NCBI GenBank assembly: GCA_964580725.1
Contig: CAZOLV010000002.1
Span: forward strand, 1-64,000
Direction: 5' to 3'
Length of the DNA stretch: 64,000 bases
From: Amarolinea sp964580725
GTDB lineage: Bacteria > Chloroflexota > Anaerolineae > SSC4 > Amarolineaceae
Both the position numbers and the translations under genes were made by a program. Position 1 is the first letter of the stretch. Each line of letters starts with the position of its first letter. Under the pieces are notes generated by a model. The model had not been told where the DNA came from. It ran no database searches and saw only the letters and a list, made by a program, of their open reading frames with translations. Positions 33,503 to 42,423 of the stretch are shown here, in pieces.

Positions 33503-35260
33503 ATGATGCCTGAAACGCCGTTCACATCCCCATCAGCCGACCTGACTGCCGCCCTGGCGCCGTTCGAGGGCCGGGGACGCGCTGACCTGCTGCCCTGCCT
33601 GCAAGCGGTGCAGCGCATCCACGGCTGGCTGTCACCGCAGGCGGCGGCTTGCGTCGCCGAGACGCTGCGCATCCCCGCCGCCGATGTCTTTGGCGTCATC
33701 GAATTCTATTCCATGCTCTACGAACAGCCGCATGGCCGGCAGATGCTGCGCGTCTGCGACGATGTCGCCTGCTACCTGGCGCACCCCATCAACAGCGAAG
33801 ACGTGCGCGCCGCCATTGCCAGCCGTACCGGCCTGCGCCAGCATGGCCAGACCACCCCCGACGGTGCATTCACCCTCGAACTGATGCCATGCCTGGGCCG
33901 CTGCGCCGGCGCCCCCGCCCTTCTGCTCGATGACGCCCCCCTGCCCGCCGCCGCACTGCTCGACCATCTACACACCACCCCCAATGCCCAGATTCCTCTT
34001 CCCGCCGCCCCATCGCCAATCCCCATCCTCGGCGAACCGGTTTTGACCGCCCACCTGCGCCAGCTCGACCCCTGGAGCCTGGCCAGCGGCGAGGCGCATG
34101 GCGCCTTTGCGGCGCTGCGCCATGCCCTGCACACCATGACCCCCGCCGAAGTCGTACAGGCCGTCGAGGCCTCCGGCCTGGTGGGGCGCGGCGGCGCAGC
34201 GTTTCCCACCGGCGTCAAGTGGCGCAGCGCAGCCGACGAACCGGCGACGCCCAAAATGGTGGTCTGCAACGCCGATGAAAGCGAGCCGGGCACCTTCAAG
34301 GATCGGGCATTGCTGCTTGGCGATCCATTTCGCGTGATCGAAGCGATGGCGCTGGCCGCCTACGCCATTCAAGGACAGGGGCAGGTGGGCGGCTACATCT
34401 ACCTGCGCGGCGAATACGCCGACCTGGCGCCCCTGTTGGAAAACGCCCTAACCGCCTGCCGTCAGGCCGGCTATCTGGGCAAACGCATGCTCGACAGCAA
34501 GCTGAGTTTCGACATCACCTTGCGCCTGGGTGCTGGCGCCTACATCTGCGGTGAGGAGACCGCCCTGTTCGAATCCATCGAAGGCAAGCGCGGCATGCCG
34601 CGCATCAAACCGCCCTTCCCCACCCAGGCGGGTTTGTTTGGCCAGCCGACGGTCATCGGCAACGTCGAAACCCTGTTCAACATCCCGCCCATCGTCCGTC
34701 GCGGCCCCGGCTGGTTGCGCCAGCACGGCACAGCGCAGTCGCCCGGCTGCAAGCTCTTCTGCGTCAGCGGCCGCGTGCAGCGTCCCGGCGTATACGAACT
34801 GCCGCTCGGACGGTCGCTGCGCCATCTGCTCTACGACCAGGCGGGCGGGCCGTTGCCCGGTCGTCGTCTGACCGCCGTTCTATTGGGCGGGGCAGCCGGA
34901 ACATTCGTCGCCCCCGCTCATTTCGACGTGGCGCTCGACTGGCAGTCGTTGCGCGAGATCGGCGCAACGCTCGGCTCCGGCGCCGTCATCGCGCTCGACG
35001 ATGCCGCAGCGCCCTGGGAGGTAGTTGGACGGGTCGCGCGTTTCTTTGCGCATGAGTCGTGCGGCAAGTGCTTTCCCTGTCAACTGGGCACGCAGCGCCA
35101 GGCGGAGATCGTGGAACGCCTGCGCAATGGCCAGCCTCGCCCATCCGACTGGCGCGATCTGGACGATCTGGCCGGCGCGATGCGAGACGCCTCGCTCTGC
35201 GGCTTGGGGCAAACCGCCTCCAGCGCCGTTTCGAGCGCCGTGGAGCTGTTTTCAGTCTGA
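33503..35260 (+). CDS. NAD-dependent formate dehydrogenase diaphorase, NuoE-NuoF fusion
   Basis: A 585-residue fusion. Residues 1-155 are a thioredoxin-like [2Fe-2S] NuoE domain with C85/C90 (CDDVAC) and C130/C134 (CLGRC). Residues 175-580 are a NuoF-type FMN/NADH domain with GLVGRGGAAFPTGVKW, ICGEETALFESIEGKRG, PTVIGNVETL, the [4Fe-4S] motif ESCGKCFPCQLG and a final cysteine in LCGLGQT. It passes electrons from formate oxidation to NAD. Start options are 33503 and 33506. The next gene overlaps its stop by one base. The fusion replaces the two separate genes of most FDS/NUO-type complexes. Confidence 0.93.
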   Translation: MMPETPFTSPSADLTAALAPFEGRGRADLLPCLQAVQRIHGWLSPQAAACVAETLRIPAADVFGVIEFYSMLYEQPHGRQMLRVCDDVACYLAHPINSEDVRAAIASRTGLRQHGQTTPDGAFTLELMPCLGRCAGAPALLLDDAPLPAAALLDHLHTTPNAQIPLPAAPSPIPILGEPVLTAHLRQLDPWSLASGEAHGAFAALRHALHTMTPAEVVQAVEASGLVGRGGAAFPTGVKWRSAADEPATPKMVVCNADESEPGTFKDRALLLGDPFRVIEAMALAAYAIQGQGQVGGYIYLRGEYADLAPLLENALTACRQAGYLGKRMLDSKLSFDITLRLGAGAYICGEETALFESIEGKRGMPRIKPPFPTQAGLFGQPTVIGNVETLFNIPPIVRRGPGWLRQHGTAQSPGCKLFCVSGRVQRPGVYELPLGRSLRHLLYDQAGGPLPGRRLTAVLLGGAAGTFVAPAHFDVALDWQSLREIGATLGSGAVIALDDAAAPWEVVGRVARFFAHESCGKCFPCQLGTQRQAEIVERLRNGQPRPSDWRDLDDLAGAMRDASLCGLGQTASSAVSSAVELFSV

Positions 35261-36081
35261 TGGACGGTCTGGTTGCCTGTCGTTACGCTGTGTTCGAGCG
35301 AGGCGTCTGGCGCATGGTGGACGGCGCCGCGCCCGGCGAAGGATTCTTGCGTCTGCACGTCAACGGTCAGGAGTTGGCCACGCTGATGTGTTCCCCCTTC
35401 GAACAGGAGACCCTGGCGCTCGGCTTCCTGCGCGCCGAAGGGCTGATCCAAACAATGGACGATGTACGCCTGGCGACGGTCTGCCCAAGCGGGTCTTGCG
35501 TGGATGTGTGGCTGCGCAACGCCCATTTCGAGCCGCCCCGCCGCGTCATCATCACCTCTGGCTGCGGCGGCGGCGTCACCTTCGACGATTTGGCCGGGCA
35601 GCAGGCGCCCATCGCCTCGATGCGACGCGTGCAGCCGGAGCAACTGATGCGCCTGATGAGCGAGCTGCAGGAGGCCGCCGAGTTATACCGCACGGCGCGC
35701 GGCATCCACACCAGCGGTCTGAGCGACGGCGAGCGCCTGCTGCTGGCGGCGCAGGATGTCGGACGTCACAACACCGTGGATCGCCTGTGGGGCAAGTGTC
35801 TACGTCTTGGCCAGGTCACCGATGACCTGATCCTGCTTTCCACAGGCCGCATCAGTTCTGAAATGCTCGGCAAGGCGGCGCGGATGGGCATCGCCATTGT
35901 CGCCAGCCGTACATCCCCCACGGCGCTCGCCATCGAACTGGCCCGCGCCTGGAACATCACCCTGATCGGCTACCTGCGCCCAGGCAGCCTGCGCACCTAC
36001 AGCGCCCCCGAACGTCTGCATGCAGCCTTCGACGCCGCAGGCGCGGCCAGTGCAGAAGGCGGCGTGACGGGCGTCGCATGA
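35260..36081 (+). CDS. fdhD: formate dehydrogenase accessory sulfurtransferase FdhD
   Basis: A 273-residue FdhD. It transfers sulfur from a cysteine desulfurase to the molybdenum cofactor and is needed for active formate dehydrogenase. Family blocks are LHVNGQELATLMCSPFEQETLALGFLRAEGL (split here into known segments), the cysteine loop ITSGCGGG, RGIHTSGLS, AQDVGRHNTVDRLWGKC, STGRISSEML and ASRTSPTALAIELA. The cysteine loop has a single Cys where E. coli FdhD has a CxxC. The ATG overlaps the preceding stop (TGATG). Its place inside the operon ties it to the catalytic subunit downstream. Confidence 0.95.
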   Translation: MDGLVACRYAVFERGVWRMVDGAAPGEGFLRLHVNGQELATLMCSPFEQETLALGFLRAEGLIQTMDDVRLATVCPSGSCVDVWLRNAHFEPPRRVIITSGCGGGVTFDDLAGQQAPIASMRRVQPEQLMRLMSELQEAAELYRTARGIHTSGLSDGERLLLAAQDVGRHNTVDRLWGKCLRLGQVTDDLILLSTGRISSEMLGKAARMGIAIVASRTSPTALAIELARAWNITLIGYLRPGSLRTYSAPERLHAAFDAAGAASAEGGVTGVA

Positions 36082-36121
36082 CCAATGGCACTTTCGAGCA
36101 TTCACCCGCAGAGAGGTAACT

Positions 36122-36352
36122 ATGGCGCTCAATCAAGTTCACAACTACACCATTTGGCATCAGGCCGGCAGCGACAAGGCCGAGATTCGGCTTCTGCTCG
36201 ATAACGGCTCGCTGGCGACCATCAGCAGCCTGCCGTTGGCATCGGCCAGTTTCATCATTGACATGCTGCGCAACGAAAAGCCGCTCTACTGGGACAGCGT
36301 TGCGCGGCTGATCTACACTTCCTCTTGGGAACCGGTGGGCGAGGAAGAATAG
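36122..36352 (+). CDS. small protein of the formate dehydrogenase operon
   Basis: A 76-residue acidic protein beginning MALNQVHNYTIWHQAGSD, with a likely beta-beta-alpha core (EIRLLLDNGSLATISSLPL, ASFIIDMLRNEKPLYWD). No known family is recognised. GAGAGGTAACT precedes the ATG, and it lies 40 bases after fdhD and 12 before the iron-sulfur subunit, so it is clearly an operon member. A role as a small assembly or regulatory subunit of the dehydrogenase is possible but unsupported beyond position. Confidence 0.75.
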   Translation: MALNQVHNYTIWHQAGSDKAEIRLLLDNGSLATISSLPLASASFIIDMLRNEKPLYWDSVARLIYTSSWEPVGEEE

Positions 36353-36364
36353 GGAGGCGGGCCG

Positions 36365-37105
36365 ATGGACGATTCATCCGGGCGCCCGACGGTTGGCTCG
36401 GCGACCTGCGCCGTGGTCATTAACGGGCAGGCGACGACGGTGGCGGCGGGAACGACGATCCTGAAGGCCGCCGCCGCCATCGGCATCGAGATTCCGACCC
36501 TCTGCTATCACCCCAACCTGACGCCCAACGCCGTCTGCCGCCTGTGCGTGGTGGAACCGGCGCGTGGGCGTACGCTGATCCCGGCCTGCGTCGGGCCGTG
36601 CGTCGAGGGGCTGGAGGTGCATACCGACAGCGAGCGCGTCCTACGCGCCCGCAAGGTCATTCTGGAACTGCTCCACGCCGCCGCCGACTGCTCGCAATCG
36701 CCGCAAATTGCCGAACTCAGCGCCCGCGCCGGCGCCGACCCGGCGCGCTTCGACGACGGGCCGCGCCGCCAGACGCCCATCGCAGACGACAACCCCTTCT
36801 TCGTACGCGACTACAGCCAGTGCATCCTGTGCTGGCGCTGCGTGCAGGTCTGCGCCGACGACGTGCAGAACACCTTTGCCTTGACCCTGGGGCAGCGCGG
36901 TTTTCAGACGCACATCGCCACCTTCTTCGATGCGCCGCTGCCAGAAACGACCTGCGTCTTCTGCGGCAACTGCGTGGAGGTCTGTCCCACCGGCGCGCTC
37001 AAGGGGCGCCAGGAGTGGCTCCTGGAACAAGGGCTGACCCTGGCAGAGGTCCTGGCGCAGTCTGGACGCCGGCGCAACCGTGACCGGGTGACTCTAGCCG
37101 CATAG
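36365..37105 (+). CDS. iron-sulfur subunit of formate dehydrogenase (NuoG N-terminal/HoxU type)
   Basis: A 246-residue protein equivalent to the N-terminal iron-sulfur module of NuoG, HoxU or the long FdhA proteins. Residues 15-95 are a plant-type [2Fe-2S] domain (IPTLCYHPNL, CRLCVVE, PAC). A His/Cys region and then two [4Fe-4S] sites follow: QCILCWRCVQVCADD and CVFCGNCVEVCPTGAL. The segment usually holding the HxxxCxxC site is atypical (LLHAAADCSQSP), lacking two cysteines, so that cluster is probably absent. It bridges the diaphorase and the molybdenum subunit. Twelve bases separate it from the small gene. Confidence 0.9.
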   Translation: MDDSSGRPTVGSATCAVVINGQATTVAAGTTILKAAAAIGIEIPTLCYHPNLTPNAVCRLCVVEPARGRTLIPACVGPCVEGLEVHTDSERVLRARKVILELLHAAADCSQSPQIAELSARAGADPARFDDGPRRQTPIADDNPFFVRDYSQCILCWRCVQVCADDVQNTFALTLGQRGFQTHIATFFDAPLPETTCVFCGNCVEVCPTGALKGRQEWLLEQGLTLAEVLAQSGRRRNRDRVTLAA

Positions 37106-37144
37106 ACGCCGCCCCTGCACGGGGCAGCAAGAGGTAGAAACGGC

Positions 37145-39400
37145 ATGATTGCACATCACAAGACCCGCTCGACTTGCGCCTATTGCGGCGTCGGCTGTCA
37201 GGTCGAACTGCACACCGACGCCAACGGCGTGATCTATCGCGTCAGCGCCCCGGCAGACGTCGCGCCCAACTATGGCCGGCTGTGCGTCAAGGGGCGCTTC
37301 GGCCTGGATTTCGTCTATCATCCGAGCCGCCTGACCACCCCGTTGATTCGACGCGACGACGCCGAATCAACGGGAGGCCGGGCCGGGCGGGCGCGCCGGC
37401 GCCCGCTGGACATGGCCGATTTCCGCCCGCTGAGTTGGGACGAGGCGCTCGATCTGGTGGCGCAGCGACTGGTTGGCGTCAAGGCGCGGCATGGCGGGGA
37501 CGCCATCGCCGCGCTCTGTTCGGCCAAAGCGACCAACGAGGACAACTACGTCTTTCAGAAGCTGGTGCGTCATCTTCTCGGCGCCAACAATGTGGATCAT
37601 TGCGCCCGTCTCTGCCACGCCGGTTCGGTGACAGGCCTGCAAATGGCGATTGGCTCATCGGCCATGTCCAACGCCATCGCCGAAATGCCCAACCTGGAGT
37701 GCTTCATCGTCACCGGCTCCAACACCACCGAAACGCATCCGGTCATCGCCACCTTCTTGAAACAGGCGGTGCGCAGAAACGGCGCCCGCTTGATCGTGGC
37801 CGATCCCCGCCACATCGAGCTGGTGGATTTTGCCGAAGTCTGGCTGCGTCAAAAGCCGGGAACCGACGTGATCCTGTGGCAGGCGCTGGCGCATGTCATC
37901 GTGCAGGAAGGACTCTGCAACGCCGCCTTCATCGCCAGCCGCACCGAAGGATTCGACGCCTATGCGCAGAGCCTGGCGCGCTGGACGCCCACGCACGCCG
38001 AGGCGTTGACCGGCGTACCAGCGCAGGACATCGTGCGGGCGGCGCGGCTCTATGCGCAGGCGGGGCGGGCGGCCATCTACTGGGGCATGGGCATCAGCCA
38101 GAGTACGCACGGCGCCGACAATGCACTGGCGCTGGCCAATCTGGCGCTGCTGTGCGGTCACCTGGGCGCCGAGGGGACGGGTCTCAATCCACTGCGCGGG
38201 CAGAACAATGTGCAAGGGTGCTCGGACGCCGGCGGGCTGTTCAACGTCTTTCCCGGCTATCAGCGCGTGGATGATCCGGCGCAGCGCGCCAAATTCAGTT
38301 GGGCCTGGGGAGCGCCGCTCAACCCGGAGCCGGGCCTGGCCACGCCGGAGATGGTGGATGGCGCCGGCAGCGGGGCCGTGCGCGCCCTCTACGTAATGGG
38401 TGAAAATCCGCTGATGAGCGAGCCGAATCTGGCCCATGCCCGGCGCTGTTTGGAGAACCTGGAGCTGATCGTGTGTCAGGACATCTTCTTCAACGAAACC
38501 TGTGCCTATGCAGACATCATCCTGCCCGCTGCCTCGTTTGCAGAAAAAGAGGGCACCTTCACCAACTCTGATCGTCGGGTGCAGCGGGTGCGCGCCGCCA
38601 TCGAGCCGCCGGGGCAGGCGCGGGCCGACTGGCAGATTGTGTGTGACCTGGCGCGGCGGACGGCGGCGCAGTTGCAGGCGGCCGGCCTGGCGCCGGGTGC
38701 GCCCGGCGCCGATCTGCCGGCCGAGGCCCCGGCCGCCGTACACGACCTGGCGTTTGGCGCCTTCAGCGGTTACAATTACAGGCATCCGGCGGACATCTGG
38801 CAAGAAATGGCGCACCTGACGCCGCCGTTTCAAGGCATCAGCTATGCGCGGCTGGAGGCAGAGGGAGGGGTGCACTGGCCCTGCCCCACGCCTGCCCACC
38901 CCGGTTCGCCCTATCTCTTTGCGGAGTCTTTTCCAAGTGGGCGCGGCAAATTCCACAGCCTGGACTTCCTGGAATCGCACGAACTGCCGGATGCCGACTA
39001 TCCACTCATGCTGTCAACGGGGCGCGTGCTGTTTCATTGGCACGGCGGCACGTTGACCCGTCGTTCCAAATTGGATCAAATCTACCCGGAAGCGGTGGTG
39101 GAGGTGCATCCAGATGACGCCGCCGCGTTGGCGCTTGCATCTGGATCGTGGGTCGAGGTGGCGTCACGCCGTGGGCACATCGAATGCAAGGTGTTGGCGA
39201 CGGGGCGCTCGCCGCGGGGCGTGGTCTTCTTGCCGTTTCACTTTGCCGAAGCCGCCGCCAACGAGCTGACCCTGCACGATCTCGACCCGCTGGCCAAGAT
39301 TCCTGACTACAAAGTGTGCGCCGTGCGCCTGACGCCGCTGGCGCGCCCCGCCGGCGCAGTTGCCGGAGTCAACAGCCCTGGCGCCCGGCGCGCCGCCTGA
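37145..39400 (+). CDS. molybdopterin formate dehydrogenase catalytic subunit, cysteine type
   Basis: A 751-residue bis-MGD enzyme that oxidises formate to CO2 or the reverse. The [4Fe-4S] motif CAYCGVGC with C47 lies at residues 11-47, and KATNEDNYVFQKLVR precedes the active-site block NVDHCARLCHAGSV. The metal ligand is cysteine 157, where selenoproteins have Sec. The following His158 is the conserved catalytic histidine. LRGQNNVQGCSDAG and FFNETCAYADIILPAASFAEK are typical, and a molybdopterin-dinucleotide-binding C-domain starts near residue 610. The shortened N-terminus fits with the iron-sulfur module being the separate upstream gene. Confidence 0.95.
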   Translation: MIAHHKTRSTCAYCGVGCQVELHTDANGVIYRVSAPADVAPNYGRLCVKGRFGLDFVYHPSRLTTPLIRRDDAESTGGRAGRARRRPLDMADFRPLSWDEALDLVAQRLVGVKARHGGDAIAALCSAKATNEDNYVFQKLVRHLLGANNVDHCARLCHAGSVTGLQMAIGSSAMSNAIAEMPNLECFIVTGSNTTETHPVIATFLKQAVRRNGARLIVADPRHIELVDFAEVWLRQKPGTDVILWQALAHVIVQEGLCNAAFIASRTEGFDAYAQSLARWTPTHAEALTGVPAQDIVRAARLYAQAGRAAIYWGMGISQSTHGADNALALANLALLCGHLGAEGTGLNPLRGQNNVQGCSDAGGLFNVFPGYQRVDDPAQRAKFSWAWGAPLNPEPGLATPEMVDGAGSGAVRALYVMGENPLMSEPNLAHARRCLENLELIVCQDIFFNETCAYADIILPAASFAEKEGTFTNSDRRVQRVRAAIEPPGQARADWQIVCDLARRTAAQLQAAGLAPGAPGADLPAEAPAAVHDLAFGAFSGYNYRHPADIWQEMAHLTPPFQGISYARLEAEGGVHWPCPTPAHPGSPYLFAESFPSGRGKFHSLDFLESHELPDADYPLMLSTGRVLFHWHGGTLTRRSKLDQIYPEAVVEVHPDDAAALALASGSWVEVASRRGHIECKVLATGRSPRGVVFLPFHFAEAAANELTLHDLDPLAKIPDYKVCAVRLTPLARPAGAVAGVNSPGARRAA

Positions 39401-39429
39401 CGAGCTGCCTGCCGCGGCGCGTCCTGGCT

Positions 39430-39707
39430 GGATTGGCTGCGTCACGCCGAGCTGGCGCAACACAGCGAGCGTTTGGGGCGGCGGCGGCTGCCAGAGCCAT
39501 CCCACCCGCAGCCAGAAGCCGGGCAGCGCTGCCGAGCGATAGATACCATCCTGGTCAGGCGCTATCAGACGGTAGAGGCCCTCTTGATCGAGCTGATAGA
39601 ATTCGGCGCGCCTGGTTTGCGGACAACATCTGTTTGCGCAAGGGTCGCTCTGTCGGTTCAGCAGCAGAGATCACCCGTTCGACAAGATCATCGGTCAGGG
39701 TTCTCAT
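39430..39707 (-). pseudogene. truncated Uma2-family (DUF820) endonuclease remnant
   Basis: On the minus strand an ATG at 39707 has a fine ribosome site (GGAGGTGAAGC) but yields only a 50-residue frame that soon stops. In the next frame, from about 39636, sequence typical of a Uma2 C-terminus appears: AEFYQLDQEGLYRL, DGIYRSAALPGFWLRVGWLW and LAVLRQLGV. An internal deletion with frameshift has joined a foreign start to the Uma2 tail. The first residues, MRTLTDDLVERVISAAEP, resemble the start of a small nucleotidyltransferase, which is weak. The rest of the 39401-39985 gap holds only the MITE. Confidence 0.6.
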
Positions 39708-39834
39708 GCTTCACCTCCGAGGGCTTTCACAGCCGCGGCATGTGTGTGTGTGCGCTCTGTAAAAGCCCTCGTCTCCAGCTCAGGGGCTGTCACGAAATAA
39801 GCATTTCATCTGTGCCTCGTGGGTGAGCGTGTGA

Positions 39835-39909
39835 CGTAACATCTCAATAATTCGGGGCAAAGACCTGTCAGGTTTCCCCTACTTTTCCCCTACTTATTGA
39901 GATGATACC
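39835..39909. mobile_element. MITE copy 1 (75 bp) with 6-bp target duplication
   Basis: Ends are CGTAACATCTCAAT and ATTGAGATGATACC (14-bp inverted repeats, two mismatches). They are flanked on both sides by GTGTGA (39829-39834 and 39910-39915), an exact target duplication. The core AATTCGGGGCAAAGACCTGT, then CAGGTTTCC, is shared with copy 2 at 57223. This copy carries a short internal duplication of cccctactt. Confidence 0.88.
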
Positions 39910-39985
39910 GTGTGACCTGCAACACTGATTGTATGACGTCCCCTGTGTATCGCGCAGACCGGCGTCGAAGGCAAGCCCTGCCTCG

Positions 39986-42340
39986 TTACGGCTGCAGTCG
40001 CAGCGTGTTGACCGCCCTGACCTGGTCGCGGTCGAAGCGCATCGGCAGGTAGACCACACCCTGCCAGCGGGCGATCAAATCGTCGTAGTGACCACTGAGC
40101 ACATTGCCCGACTGGCCTGTGGTGTGCATGAAGCGGCTGTCGTTCCAGTCGCCCACGGTAATGATGTGCCGGTAGGAGGGCACGTGGCGCTGCGAAAAGG
40201 GCGCACTGGCGCGGAACGGCGCCACGTTGACGGTCGAACCGTCGCCGCCGTTGGCAATCTGGCGGCTGAAAATGCCCTTGAGCGCGCCCACCTGATCGAA
40301 GGGATTGTGCGGGAACACGGTGAAATGCACCTTGTCCCAACGCCAGCCTGCGATGTTGTCGTTGCCCATCCGCTCCGTCAGGTCTTCCAGCGCCGCTTGC
40401 AGCGCCGTGCGCTGCGCAGCGCCGCAATCCTCGACCCCCGGCGTCAGCACGTTGTCGCACCAGGGGCTGTTGGACTGATCGAGCGTTTGCGCTAGATAGG
40501 TGGGGTGAAAACCTTTCAGGAATTCCTCGCTCAGCGCCTTCCCCAGATCGTCCTCTAGCAGCGCCGGCTGCAGGTGCACCAACCAGGCGGCGTAGATGGC
40601 CGCCGCGGCGCTGTCCTGTCGCATGACGCCATCCCAGGTCTTGAGAATGTCGAGTGCCCGCGCCTGTTCCGGCGTTTGCGTGGGTGTGCGCAGCAGGTAG
40701 GGCAGCAGTTCCAGCGCTTGCAGTGACTTCTGATCAGCGTGCATGGCCGCCATGTCATCGGGCGACAGTGTGGTTTTCTCTTCGATCATCTGCACGATGC
40801 GATCGGCCCGATAGCGGGGCGCCCAGTCGGACGCCAGGAAGTAGGGGTAGCTGTCGGCGACGACCTTGTTGTTGGCAGTGGCGATGTAGCCGCTGGTGGG
40901 GTTGAAGTCGTGCGGCAGTTCGTCAAACGGGATGAAGCCGGTCCAGGCGTGTTCATCGTTCCAACCGGGCGAGGGCATGTAGCCGTTGCCCGCCGCCCGC
41001 ACAGGAATACGGCCAGGGCCGTAGTAGCCGATGTTGCCGTCCAGGTCGGCGTAGACAAAGTTTTGCGACGGCGTGACGTAGGCGCGCAGCGCGCTGCGGA
41101 ACTCGTCCCAGTTGCCCGCGTACATCACCCCCAGGAACGCCTCCAGCGTCGTGTCCCCCGGATCGAGCGCCGTCCAGCGCAGGGCCAACGTTGCGCCGGC
41201 GTCGCCGATGGCATCGCTGATGAGCGGGCCGTTGCGGCTGGCGCGGGCCGCCCACTGAATCGGCTCCTTGCGCCCCTTGACCTGAATCGTCTCGCTGACG
41301 ATCGTCAGCGGCCGCCAGGCGCCGTTGACTTCTACCTCGTTGGGGTTGGCCGGGTTGACGCGCTCGACGTACAGGTCCTGCACGTCCGGCCCCAGATTGG
41401 TAACGCCCCAGGCAACGCGGTCATTGTGCCCGGTGGGAACGCCGGGCATGCCGGGCAGCGTTGCGCCGATGACGTGCAGGCGGTTGCCCTGAATGCTTGC
41501 CAGGTACCAGATGGAAGGAATCTGTGCGCCCAGGTGCGGGTCGTTGGCCAACAGCGGCTTGCCGGTCGTCGTGCGCGCCCCGCTGACGACCCAGTTGTTG
41601 CTGCCGATGTTCAGCGCATCGGCGCCGAGCAGCGCGTTGACCTGCTGCGTCAGTGCGACCAGCCCATCGGCGCTCTTGCCCAGGTTGGGTAGGATCAGCG
41701 ACCCAGCGGCGGGATATTCGGGGAAGAGCTGTGCGGCGCGTTCGGCTCCCAGCGCCTGATAGATTTGTGCGCGCAGCAGCTCGGAATCATAATCGCCGCC
41801 CAGGTTCCAGGCCATCATCTTGGCCCAGACCATCACGTCGGCGGGCTGCCAGGGCGCCGGGCTGAAGCCTAGAATGGTGAATTCGACCGGCAGGGCTGGC
41901 TTGGCGGCCAGGAAGGCGTTGATGCCGTCTACGTATGCCTGCACTACCTGCTGTGCCTGCGGTGAAAGGGCATCCCAGGCCTGCTGCGCCGCACGGTACG
42001 TGCCGAGGGTGCGCAGGAACTTGTCGGTTTCAACGGTAGATTCGCCCAAAATCTCCGACAAGCGGCCGGCGCCGATACGGCGCTGAAACTCCATCTGCCA
42101 CAGCCGATCCTGAGCATGGACATAGCCAAGCCCGAAGATCGCATCGAGGTCGTTGGCGGCGTAGATGTAGGGGACGCCATCAGGGTCGCGCACGATCTCG
42201 ACCGGGCCTTGCAGCCCCTGGACTTTGACCGTGCCGTTGACTTGTGGGAGAGAACGACGCAGGAACAGGTACCCACCAGCAGGCACCAGGATGAGCAGCG
42301 CCAGCACGATGCCGGCCAGTGTGAGAAGAACTCGACGCAT
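39986..42340 (-). CDS. penicillin acylase family protein (Ntn hydrolase)
   Basis: A 784-residue precursor of the penicillin amidase family. An N-terminal membrane helix or signal (residues 1-26) is followed by the alpha-chain part (GPVEIVRDPDGVPYIYA, FGLGYVHAQDRLWQMEF) and the autocleavage site with the nucleophilic serine in NIGSNNWVVSG. Next come LLANDPHLG and, late in the beta chain, NGGDGSTVN and RHIITVGDWN. Family members deacylate beta-lactams, acyl-homoserine lactones or other N-acyl compounds; the substrate is unknown. ATG 42340 follows GGAAAGGTGG; a GTG at 42355 is less likely. It lies downstream of, and codirectional with, the GlgC pair. Confidence 0.92.
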   Translation of the reverse strand: MRRVLLTLAGIVLALLILVPAGGYLFLRRSLPQVNGTVKVQGLQGPVEIVRDPDGVPYIYAANDLDAIFGLGYVHAQDRLWQMEFQRRIGAGRLSEILGESTVETDKFLRTLGTYRAAQQAWDALSPQAQQVVQAYVDGINAFLAAKPALPVEFTILGFSPAPWQPADVMVWAKMMAWNLGGDYDSELLRAQIYQALGAERAAQLFPEYPAAGSLILPNLGKSADGLVALTQQVNALLGADALNIGSNNWVVSGARTTTGKPLLANDPHLGAQIPSIWYLASIQGNRLHVIGATLPGMPGVPTGHNDRVAWGVTNLGPDVQDLYVERVNPANPNEVEVNGAWRPLTIVSETIQVKGRKEPIQWAARASRNGPLISDAIGDAGATLALRWTALDPGDTTLEAFLGVMYAGNWDEFRSALRAYVTPSQNFVYADLDGNIGYYGPGRIPVRAAGNGYMPSPGWNDEHAWTGFIPFDELPHDFNPTSGYIATANNKVVADSYPYFLASDWAPRYRADRIVQMIEEKTTLSPDDMAAMHADQKSLQALELLPYLLRTPTQTPEQARALDILKTWDGVMRQDSAAAAIYAAWLVHLQPALLEDDLGKALSEEFLKGFHPTYLAQTLDQSNSPWCDNVLTPGVEDCGAAQRTALQAALEDLTERMGNDNIAGWRWDKVHFTVFPHNPFDQVGALKGIFSRQIANGGDGSTVNVAPFRASAPFSQRHVPSYRHIITVGDWNDSRFMHTTGQSGNVLSGHYDDLIARWQGVVYLPMRFDRDQVRAVNTLRLQP

Positions 42341-42423
42341 GAAAACGATCGCCACCTTTCCAATCTATGCAATTCTATGCAATCTGACCCAATCTGAGAA
42401 CAATGAAATCGCATTGTGCGCTG

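Noticed and set aside
34764..34967. Short antisense frames within the formate dehydrogenase genes
   Set aside because: Arg/Pro-rich shadows of coding sequence without start signals.
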